Origin: Bacillota bacterium
Lineage (GTDB): Bacteria; Bacillota; Clostridia; Tissierellales; Peptoniphilaceae
Length of the DNA: 7,415 nt
Direction: 5' to 3'
Assembly (NCBI GenBank): GCA_023443025.1
Contig: JAEZWM010000090.1
Coordinates: 1 to 7,415, forward strand
The notes under the pieces were generated by a model that ran no database searches, was not told the DNA's origin, and was given only the letters and a program-made list of their open reading frames with translations. The position numbers and the translations under genes were made by a program. Positions 1-4,617 of the stretch are shown piece by piece; position 1 is the first letter of the stretch, and each line of letters starts with the position of its first letter.

Positions 1-599
1 TTAAACTAGAACCATATTTTATTAGAGACTGCTGAACCAAAACATCTCAATGGGCATTGAGAACGGATGTATACTCCATGGCCATAGTCTGCAAAGAGGC
101 TGCGGAGGAATATGTAAAACAAAATCCGGATTTTGAAATCCTTGCACCCTTAGTAATGAACTCTGATATCATACTGGAATCGGACAGGGAGATTAAAAAG
201 ATTGGATTTACTGCAAATAAATGGTTTCATAGAGATTTTCTAATCGACAAATATGGAGACGAGGTAGAGCTATTTGAAATGAATGCTCAAAGTTTGCCCT
301 ATTCATATGAAGTAGGAAGAATAGATGCCGTAATCATGGATATTACAAAACTGGGTATACTTGAAGGGAAAGTTCTGCAGCCATCAGACGATGACTATGT
401 ATCATATGTATTAATCGTAAAAAGCATTTATAAAAAAACAGATGAATTCAGATTATTCGTAAACGCATTTAATGATGCGGTTAAACAGCTAAACGAGAAT
501 AAAAAGTACCAAAAATATATAAATGAATATTCAAATCTTACAGAAAGGAGGAGATCGGAATGGAAGGTAAAATTACTCAAAATAGATGGACTGAATTAG
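1..599 (+). CDS. saoB: ABC transporter substrate-binding selenoprotein, 5' end missing
   Basis: C-terminal part (198 visible residues) of a periplasmic-type binding protein that would deliver substrate to the permease and ATPase encoded next. The frame is open from base 3. It contains an in-frame TGA at 33-35, preceded by Cys (TGC, 30-32), so the product reads ...RDC-Sec-TKTSQWALRTDVYS.... A conventional caller would start at TTG 57, which has no ribosome site and would leave a protein without its N-terminal lobe. Sequence on both sides of the TGA is protein-like, and a hairpin at 45-62 fits a SECIS. The C-terminal part (residues resembling the second lobe, with ...GRIDAVIMDITKLG...) resembles binding proteins of the SsuA/NMT1-like superfamily, consistent with the type of permease and ATPase that follow. 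The last 40 bases overlap the permease gene. The signal sequence and N-lobe lie outside the window. The Cys-Sec pair suggests binding of a soft metal or metalloid. The gene name is from memory of the proposed SAO system. Confidence 0.75.
33..35 (+). other. In-frame UGA, probable selenocysteine codon (binding protein)
   Basis: TGA lies in the same frame as the downstream binding-protein sequence, directly after a Cys codon (TGC 30-32). The frame is open on both sides, from base 3 to the TAG at 597-599. The Cys-UGA order is the same as in the MerB-like gene at 2959-2964. A Sec codon is favoured over a nonsense mutation because the same pattern recurs in this cluster. Confidence 0.75.
45..62 (+). 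promoter_or_regulatory. Putative bacterial SECIS hairpin for UGA 33-35
   Basis: A perfect 7-bp stem (TCTCAAT 45-51 with ATTGAGA 56-62) closes a GGGC loop (52-55). There are 16 bases between the UGA and the apical loop, and the loop starts with G. Both fit what is known of bacterial SECIS elements, which lie inside the coding region just downstream of the UGA. Its role is inferred from position and shape. Confidence 0.65.
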
Positions 600-1360
600 C
601 TAGAAAGCTAAATTTAAGAGACAATCTATATAGAATTGGCTTCTATTTGCTATTAATAGCTGTATGGCAGATTCTTGCAATGAGAATAAGCATTCCACTA
701 CTATTACCAACACCTAAATCCACACTTATGGCTTTTATAAATTCACTGTTTGATTCGAAAATCATGACCAATGTAGGGATTACTTTCAGTAGGGTAATTA
801 AAGGCTGGCTAATAGCGCTTGTTGTCGGAATACCTCTAGGACTTGCAATGGGACTATCCAAGACTTTTAATTTTGTCTTTGGCGGGTTAATCCACTCTTT
901 ACGTCAAGTTCCAATGATGGCATGGGTTCCACTTACCATCATTTGGTTAGGGATTGGAGAAGGACCTACTCTATTTATGATCGCTCTAAATGGTCTATTT
1001 CAAATAATACTAAATACCACATCCGGTGTTTCCGGTATTTCCAGAGATTACTTCAATGCAGCCAGAAGTATGGGTGCAAGCAGATGGAGTGTCTTTAAGA
1101 ATGTAGTTATTCCCGGGGCTATGCCGGATATGCTCGTAGGAGCAAGACTCGCGGTAGGTAGCGGCTGGATGTCCGTTATCTGAGCGGAGTTCATAGCGAC
1201 GAGTGCCGGGCTTGGCTACTCTATGGTTGAAGCACAGTCATTAATGCAGACTAATGTGCTTATTGCGCTGATGTTTATGTCAGCAATTGTAGGATTCCTA
1301 ATAGATATAGTATTGAGATTTATAATAAGAAGATTGACAAGTTGGAGGTATGTAGAGTGA
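560..1360 (+). CDS. saoP: ABC transporter permease, selenoprotein (in-frame UGA)
   Basis: Inner-membrane subunit of the importer, 266 residues when the UGA at 1181-1183 is read as Sec208. That is the usual length for SsuC/TauC-type permeases; stopping at the UGA would give only 207 residues and lose the last part of the membrane domain. ATG 560 follows AAAGGAGG with AGGAGG at 546-551, spacing 8. Hydrophobic segments are visible at about 24-41, 82-98, 119-131, 138-152 and 234-257. The cytoplasmic EAA loop that docks the ATPase is at about 164-190 (...NAARSMGASRW...IPGAMPD). After the UGA the sequence continues AEFIATSAGLGY, which is the conserved family segment following the EAA loop. The extended frame stops at TGA 1358-1360, overlapping the GTG start of the ATPase gene. 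Sec sits just before the conserved Ala-Glu, in or near the translocation path. A nonsense mutation is the alternative, but the intact downstream frame argues against it. Confidence 0.88.
1181..1183 (+). other. In-frame UGA, probable selenocysteine codon (permease residue 208)
   Basis: The TGA separates GWMSVI from AEFIATSAGLGY. In ordinary permeases of this family these two parts are contiguous, with a small residue at the UGA position. No base has to be added or removed to restore the frame, so this is a pure UGA interruption. Confidence 0.78.
1201..1221 (+). promoter_or_regulatory. Putative bacterial SECIS hairpin for UGA 1181-1183
   Basis: GAGT (1201-1204) pairs with ACTC (1218-1221) and GCC (1205-1207) with GGC (1214-1216), leaving one bulged U at 1217 and a GGGCTT loop (1208-1213). 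The loop begins with G and lies 24 bases after the UGA, within the range for bacterial SECIS elements. The loop opens with the same GGGC as the hairpin at 45-62. Confidence 0.6.
1344..1348 (+). promoter_or_regulatory. Ribosome binding site deciding the ATPase start
   Basis: GGAGG lies 8 bases before GTG 1357. The alternative start, TTG 1342, sits on top of this site and has none of its own, so GTG 1357 is preferred. Confidence 0.8.
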
Positions 1361-2109
1361 AACTAAGTGTAAATAATATTTCTAAAACCTTCAAAAATCA
1401 TAATGAAATACAAAAAGTACTTACGGATATAAGTTTTGAGGTCAGAGATGGTGAATTTATTACACTACTGGGACCTTCGGGATGCGGTAAAACTACCATG
1501 CTTACCATAATAGCAGGTTTTCAAAAGGCTGATAAGGGAACCATAAGGCTGGATGATGAAATAGTGAACGGTCCCGGACCGGATAGAGCATTTGTTTTTC
1601 AAAACTATGCTCTTTTTCCATGGATGACTGTAGAAAAAAATATTAGATTTCCGATGATTCAAATGAATATTCCGGAAGAACAGCAAAAACAGAGAATGGA
1701 GTATCTCTTAGAGATTTCGAATCTAAAAGGTCGAGAAAAGCTCTACCCACACCAAATATCGGGAGGTATGAAGCAGAGGACAGCGCTAGTTAGAGCACTT
1801 GCTTACATGCCGAAGCTTCTATTAATGGATGAACCCCTCGGAGCCCTTGATGTAAGAATGAAACAAAGACTTCAGGTGGAATTAGAAGAGATTTGGTCAG
1901 CTGAAAACCTTACAATTATAATGGTAACACATGATGTAGAAGAGGCTGTTTACTTAAGTGACAGGATAATACTGATGTCGACAAACGAAGGTGAAATAGT
2001 AGTTGACCAACACATTCCTCTTGAAAGACCAAGGGATAGAAATTCAAGGGAATTTTTGGGCTATGTAAAAGATTTAAGTGATAGGATTTCACAAGGAGAA
2101 AATTATTAA
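1357..2109 (+). CDS. saoA: ABC transporter ATP-binding protein
   Basis: Cytoplasmic ATPase of 250 residues that powers the adjacent permease; it belongs to the SsuB/TauB-type (nitrate/sulfonate/taurine) import ATPases. All motifs are intact: Walker A GPSGCGKT at 39-46, Q-loop Gln82 (FVFQNY), signature SGGMKQR at 135-141, Walker B LLLMDEP at 154-160, D-loop 161-165 and switch His192 (VTHD). GTG 1357 is chosen because GGAGG is 8 bases upstream, and it overlaps the permease stop as GTGA, which implies translational coupling through the permease UGA. The protein ends with a short charged tail and has no extra domain. Family membership alone would suggest sulfonate-like substrates; the Sec-containing partners and the following MerB-like gene point instead to a metal- or metalloid-containing substrate. 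That substrate is inference. Confidence 0.95.
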   Translation: MKLSVNNISKTFKNHNEIQKVLTDISFEVRDGEFITLLGPSGCGKTTMLTIIAGFQKADKGTIRLDDEIVNGPGPDRAFVFQNYALFPWMTVEKNIRFPMIQMNIPEEQQKQRMEYLLEISNLKGREKLYPHQISGGMKQRTALVRALAYMPKLLLMDEPLGALDVRMKQRLQVELEEIWSAENLTIIMVTHDVEEAVYLSDRIILMSTNEGEIVVDQHIPLERPRDRNSREFLGYVKDLSDRISQGENY

Positions 2110-2118
2110 TATCGTAGC

Positions 2119-2136
2119 GGAAGTGCCCACACTTCC
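2119..2136 (+). repeat. Hairpin just after the ATPase gene
   Basis: Perfect 7-bp stem with a CCCA loop, 10 bases after the ATPase stop. The flanking GTAGC (2114-2118) and GCTAC (2147-2151) can pair around it or form a pseudoknot with the next hairpin. There is no T tract, so it is more likely an RNA-processing, stability or leader element than an intrinsic terminator. Confidence 0.5.
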
Positions 2137-2270
2137 AATTACTTTAGCTACAAATTAAAGTAAGGCAAATGGGTTAAATCTAGCCTAAATTTGTATATAA
2201 CCGCTTGGTTTATCTGTATTCAGGGGTAGAAACAAAAGACAAAAGAATGGCCCCGAACATGTTGTAATTA

Positions 2271-2309
2271 AGTTAAACATTTCGAACCTTAAAATTCTCT
2301 TGTTTAACT
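2271..2309 (+). repeat. 9-bp inverted repeat in the gap
   Basis: AGTTAAACA (2271-2279) and TGTTTAACT (2301-2309) are perfect complements around a 21-base loop. Outside it, TGTAAT (2263-2268) and ATTACA (2329-2334) can extend the fold, and CCCC (2251-2254) could pair with GGGG in the GCGA/TCGC hairpin (2312-2327). Confidence 0.45.
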
Positions 2310-2352
2310 GGCGATGCAGGGGTTCGCTATTACATCTTTAAACATTTGGAAC
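2273..2352 (+). repeat. 15-base direct repeat, two copies
   Basis: TTAAACATTTCGAAC at 2273-2287 recurs as TTAAACATTTGGAAC at 2338-2352 (14 of 15 identical). The core CGAAC also occurs at 2254-2258, 2401-2405 and 2416-2420. These could be protein-binding repeats or parts of an RNA fold. Confidence 0.5.
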
Positions 2353-2355
2353 GAA

Positions 2356-2466
2356 AGAGGTAAGAAAAGATATTGTTTCAGATATTATATAAAAAACTTT
2401 CGAACAGATAGAAATCGAACACTTCTTTCCTACTGTCTAACGTTTAACCTCTGATTTCTTACCTCT
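2356..2466 (+). repeat. 12-bp inverted repeat enclosing 87 bases, upstream of the MerB-like gene
   Basis: AGAGGTAAGAAA (2356-2367) is a perfect complement of TTTCTTACCTCT (2455-2466). A smaller stem, AGATAG/CTGTCT with one G-U pair (2406-2411 with 2433-2438), lies inside. The CCTC in the 3' arm (2462-2465) is also complementary to GAGG of the ribosome site (2480-2483), so the two pairings would exclude each other. This is a possible switch; no ligand is known. Confidence 0.5.
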
Positions 2467-2490
2467 AAACTAACAATCCGAGGAGAAAAA

Positions 2491-3108
2491 ATGAAAAGAA
2501 CAATTGACTTAAAACTAGTAAAAAGCGTTGAAGTAGGCCTTACCAAGACTGAACGAGAAGCGAGACTAAAAATACTTGATGCCATGATAGATGCAGGCGG
2601 ACCACTTGAAATTAGCACTCTATCGAAAGAATTACAGGGGTTTATAAAACCTCTTAGTACAAAATCAAAGATTATCACAGATGATGATAGTATACTATTT
2701 GCTTATCCTATATCGGGACTTGAAACTGCACACAACATTAGACTAGCTGATGGTAGAACTTTTTGGTCAATGTGTGCCATTGATTCGCTTGGATCAACAT
2801 TTACATTTCATCAGGATGTAGAAATTGACTCAATATGCTCACAAACCGGAGAAAAAGTTCAATTGGTAATACAAAACGGCAGAATTATAGAGAATTCTCC
2901 GAAAGAAATCCATGCAATCCACGTTAATTTAGATGAACATACTGAATGGGCATCGTCTTGTTGAAACGTGATGAATTTCTTCAGTTCGGAGAAAGAGATG
3001 CTAAATTATTTTGAAGAAAATAATTTAGATTATGATACGACCTTTGGGCTTGAATTAGATCAAGCTTTTAAAGTAGGTAAAAAAATATTTGAAATAGGAG
3101 ATGATTAG
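2491..3108 (+). CDS. saoL: MerB-type organomercurial lyase-like selenoprotein
   Basis: Predicted cytoplasmic carbon-metal lyase, 205 residues with UGA 2962-2964 read as Sec158; classical MerB is about 212 residues and cleaves C-Hg bonds. The N-terminal part is a helical, winged-helix-like region (about 18-60). The catalytic core is FWSMCAID with Cys95 and Asp98, matching MerB Cys96 and Asp99; Cys116 matches Cys117. The segment SSC-Sec-NVMNFFSS (Cys157, Sec158) matches the MerB Cys159-Cys160 motif followed by HVHFF. Sec therefore stands next to the catalytic Cys. The remainder resembles the MerB C-terminus (...FGLELDQAFKVGKKIFE). Stopping at the UGA would remove about 48 residues. AGGAG (2481-2485) precedes ATG 2491, and the stop TAG 3106-3108 abuts the next ATG. 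The alignment to MerB is from memory. The actual substrate may be an alkylmercury or another organometal(loid). Confidence 0.88.
2962..2964 (+). other. In-frame UGA, probable selenocysteine codon (MerB-like residue 158)
   Basis: TGA directly follows the Cys157 codon (TGT 2959-2961) and occupies the place of the second Cys in the MerB Cys-Cys motif. The same frame continues through family-typical sequence to TAG 3106-3108. Confidence 0.85.
2976..2994 (+). promoter_or_regulatory. Putative bacterial SECIS hairpin for UGA 2962-2964
   Basis: TTTCT (2976-2980) pairs with AGAAA (2990-2994). U2981 is bulged, C2982 pairs with G2989, and the loop is AGTTCG (2983-2988). A bulged U below an A-G-starting six-base loop, 18 bases after the UGA, closely resembles the known E. 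coli fdhF SECIS. The stem is AT-rich and short, so stability is modest. Confidence 0.65.
3096..3100 (+). promoter_or_regulatory. Ribosome binding site of the DsrE-like gene, inside the MerB-like gene
   Basis: AGGAG lies 8 bases before ATG 3109, within the last codons of the UGA-extended MerB-like frame. The stop and the next start are directly adjacent. Confidence 0.8.
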
Positions 3109-3441
3109 ATGAAAGTTGCATATGTATTGAGTTCAAAAGAATCTAGAAGAATACTAAGGGATATGGTGCTCCCTCAGCTTGAGGCGGGAGAACATGTGGC
3201 TGAAGTTGTAGGGATGTTCTTTGTGTTTGATAACACATTTATGCTACTTGACAACACGGACCTTGGATCAAGACTTCAAAAGCTTCATGATGAAAGTGGC
3301 GTTATCCTGTTAGGATGTGACCAATGTGTTTATGAAAGAGAAATTGAAGACAAATTGATTCCGGGTGCAGCAGTTGGATGTTTCCCACTATTATATACAT
3401 CTTTAGCAGGAGTAGACTTAGATCAAGTAATAACGTTATAA
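3109..3441 (+). CDS. saoD: Small DsrE-like Cys-containing protein
   Basis: Soluble protein of 110 residues. It starts with a beta-strand-like MKVAYVLSS, followed by alternating helices and strands, and carries GCDQCVYER with Cys70 and Cys73 (CxxC) plus Cys91 (VGCFP). The size, alpha/beta pattern and a Cys-bearing loop after a hydrophobic strand (VILLGC) resemble DsrE/DsrF/YchN-type sulfur- and thiol-handling proteins. I infer the fold from pattern only. It is directly coupled to the MerB-like gene (no spacing; ribosome site inside that gene), so it probably acts with it, for example by accepting the released metal ion or by supplying thiols. It has no signal peptide or membrane segment and no in-frame UGA. 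The name saoD (DsrE-related) is recalled from the proposed SAO set. It is the last gene of the cluster in this window. Confidence 0.75.
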   Translation: MKVAYVLSSKESRRILRDMVLPQLEAGEHVAEVVGMFFVFDNTFMLLDNTDLGSRLQKLHDESGVILLGCDQCVYEREIEDKLIPGAAVGCFPLLYTSLAGVDLDQVITL

Positions 3442-3541
3442 ACTTGTGTTTTCAAGTGTTACAAAACCGTTCATACATGGAAATACCAAGATTAAAAAGA
3501 TTAAAATGATAGAGCTTATCTTACATCAATATCGAATAATA

Positions 3542-3575
3542 AAAGAAGCTGATTCGAATTCGAATCAGCTTCTTT
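3542..3575. terminator. Perfect 34-bp palindrome, probable bidirectional terminator
   Basis: Both halves are exact complements around the centre at 3558/3559 (core GAATTC), giving a hairpin of about 15 bp. On the + strand the stem ends in CTTCTTT and is followed by AGTTTT; on the - strand it ends the same way and is followed by TATTATT. It lies between the convergent ends of the DsrE-like gene (3441) and the haem protein gene (3580), so it can stop both transcripts. Confidence 0.85.
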
Positions 3576-3579
3576 AGTT

Positions 3580-3959
3580 TTAACTGAATGCGTAGGGATA
3601 AAAGAAGTGTATCATAAATAGTACAACCGATGCCAGTGCAAAAAATCTATGTGCAATTAAAACTGTCTTGTTTTTTGTCCTGAAATACGTACCGCCAAGT
3701 ACAGCAGCAAGCAGTATAGATAAAAATAAGACAGTGCCTGTATGCAGTGTAATTCTTCCTAGCACCAAGTATCCATGATAAAATGCTGTGGCTAAAAAAA
3801 GTACTCCTAATGGTTTATGCAGTGATCTTAAAATCTTAACTAAATTAAAAAAATTTTATCTCTTGTCTTTATTGTATACTTATTTATTCTAATCAGTAAA
3901 AAGGGAAGTATTAGAACTAAAAGTATACCGGCACTTAACCAACCAAAAAACGAATACAT
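3580..3959 (-). CDS. Small His-rich membrane protein, probable b-type cytochrome, split by a -1 frameshift
   Basis: Reads as one 126-residue protein only if a -1 shift occurs. Zero frame: ATG 3959-3957 (MYSFFGWLSAG...) for 39 codons, ending at TAG 3842-3840. The -1 frame continues NLVKILRSLHKPLGVLFLA... to TAA 3582-3580. The switch point is the heptamer T TTT TTA (3852-3846) within a run of seven T. About four membrane segments are visible: residues 5-23, 50-66, 72-90 and 104-122. His residues in or near them (HKP, YHGY, LHTG, IAHRFF, MIHFF) suggest haem b ligation as in cytochrome b561 or ferric-reductase-like proteins. The start overlaps the stop of the cytochrome b5-like lipoprotein gene (TAATG), so the two are coupled. 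It may be a real slippage product, a recent pseudogene, or a one-base sequence error (eight T would restore the frame). Confidence 0.65.
3846..3852 (-). other. Slippery heptamer U UUU UUA at the frame switch
   Basis: Read in the zero frame as AT[T TTT TTA], this is the classic X XXY YYZ pattern. After a -1 slip the next codons are AAT TTA GTT, exactly the downstream frame. Zero-frame TAG follows two codons later. No strong downstream stimulatory fold is obvious to me. Confidence 0.5.
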
Positions 3960-4435
3960 TAGTCTACAAGAACTCCAACTTTTGGAATACCTTCAAGTTT
4001 GACAACTCCATGAGGAGATTCATCTTTAATCTCTTTTGTTAAGTCTTTACCTGCTTCAAAACCATTGTGCTGACCTTCTTGCCATGCTTTTGAGTCAGTT
4101 ACGTCATATACTACACCGTCAACTGCTACATACGCCGGTTTTCCGTCCTTGCCATTGAACTCAGCAAGCTCTTCTAGAGTAAATTCTTTTTCTTCCATAT
4201 TTTCTTTAGCTTTATCAATTTCTTCTTTTGCTTTGTCTGTAATTTCTTTAGCTTCTTCTTTTATTTTGTCAGCTGCTTCTTTAGCCTCTTCCGTAGCTTT
4301 GTCAGCTGCTTTTTGAGCATCTTCTTTTACGGCTTCTCCTGCTTCCTTTACTTCTTGTTGAGTAGCCTGATTACAAGCTGTGAAAGCAAGTGCCATCACT
4401 AATACTAGACTCAAAACTATAAATAATTTCTTCAT
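3959..4435 (-). CDS. Lipoprotein with helical spacer and cytochrome b5-like domain
   Basis: Exported lipoprotein of 158 residues. The start MKKLFIVLS (ATG 4435-4433) is chosen because GGAGG lies 5 bases upstream; the longer ATG at 4447 would contain that site as coding sequence. A signal peptide (1-20) ends in a lipobox-like ALAFTAC with Cys21; Phe at -3 is unusual. Residues about 25-84 are a Lys/Glu/Ala-rich amphipathic stretch with repeated KEEAKE/DKAKE-like units, probably a rod or coiled coil raising the domain from the membrane. Residues about 85-158 form a cytochrome b5-like haem/steroid-binding domain (FTLEELAEFNG...YDVTDSKAW) with candidate haem ligands His in GQHNGF and SPHGV. The stop overlaps the start of the membrane haem protein gene, suggesting an electron path between the two on the outer face of the membrane. 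Whether the domain binds haem is inferred from family. Confidence 0.9.
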   Translation of the reverse strand: MKKLFIVLSLVLVMALAFTACNQATQQEVKEAGEAVKEDAQKAADKATEEAKEAADKIKEEAKEITDKAKEEIDKAKENMEEKEFTLEELAEFNGKDGKPAYVAVDGVVYDVTDSKAWQEGQHNGFEAGKDLTKEIKDESPHGVVKLEGIPKVGVLVD

Positions 4436-4440
4436 TTTTT

Positions 4441-4445
4441 CCTCC
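4441..4445 (-). promoter_or_regulatory. Ribosome binding site deciding the lipoprotein start
   Basis: GGAGG on the - strand, 5 bases before ATG 4435-4433. It overlaps the first codons of the alternative start at 4447, which has no site of its own. Confidence 0.8.
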
Positions 4446-4571
4446 ATATAACAAAGTTTATAAGAATAGATTAATCATCTAAAACTTACTGTAATTTATT
4501 TACCCAGGAGTTTTTAATTTAAACAGAAAATGAATGATTAAACAGTATGATTATTTAAAAACTAAAGTATA

Positions 4572-4600
4572 GTGACATAGTTTTATAAATAATATATAAT
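4572..4600 (+). promoter_or_regulatory. Probable sigma-A-type promoter of the membrane protein gene
   Basis: GTGACA (4572-4577), a 17-base spacer and TATAAT (4595-4600). Transcription would start at about 4607, giving a leader of only about 11 bases that begins in the ribosome site. Confidence 0.5.
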
Positions 4601-4617
4601 TAAATAAGGAGGGTGTA

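Larger units (their letters stand above)
2110..2490 (+). other. Repeat-rich 380-base gap, probable structured leader of the MerB-like gene
   Basis: No convincing gene is present; the longest open stretch of note is a 46-codon ATG frame at 2314-2454 with no ribosome site. The stretch is unusually rich in pairing segments. There is a GGAAGTG/CACTTCC hairpin with CCCA loop (2119-2136), and TTACTTTA/TAAAGTAA (2139-2146 with 2156-2163) whose loop holds GCTAC, complementary to GTAGC at 2114-2118. AGTTAAACA pairs with TGTTTAACT (2271-2279 with 2301-2309). A 12-bp pair, AGAGGTAAGAAA with TTTCTTACCTCT (2356-2367 with 2455-2466), closes a 87-base loop just before the ribosome site. None of the hairpins is followed by a T run, so no terminator is called. 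I see no riboswitch class I recognise and no strong promoter. It may be a leader RNA or internal regulator. Confidence 0.5.

Noticed and set aside
643..861. Open frame on the - strand opposite the permease
   Set aside because: Mirror of the permease coding sequence with no ribosome site or recognisable protein. The same applies to - strand frames at 1465-1686, 2430-2678, 4551-4748, 5547-5732 and 6447-6644.
2119..2136. Intrinsic terminator after the ATPase gene
   Set aside because: The hairpin is good but has no following T tract.
2191..2395. Internal promoter for the MerB-like gene
   Set aside because: TATA-like stretches exist, but no -35/-10 pair with acceptable spacing and match could be found.
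2314..2454. 46-codon ATG frame in the gap
   Set aside because: No ribosome site, composition unlike a recognisable protein, and it overlaps the inverted-repeat structures.
1181..2964. UGA read as Trp (Mycoplasma-like code)
   Set aside because: Trp is encoded by TGG in all genes here, nrdD has 710 codons without an internal TGA, and TGA is used as a true stop at 1358-1360. The Cys-UGA context also does not suit Trp.
560..3108. Permease and MerB-like genes as pseudogenes with nonsense mutations
   Set aside because: Both frames stay open and family-like after the UGA, end precisely at the next start, and all interruptions in this cluster are UGA, never UAA or UAG.
3766..3768. TTG 3768-3766 on the - strand as start of a separate 62-residue protein
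   Set aside because: The same frame continues upstream with membrane-protein sequence (HKPLGVLFLA) back to the slippery site, and there is no ribosome site at the TTG.
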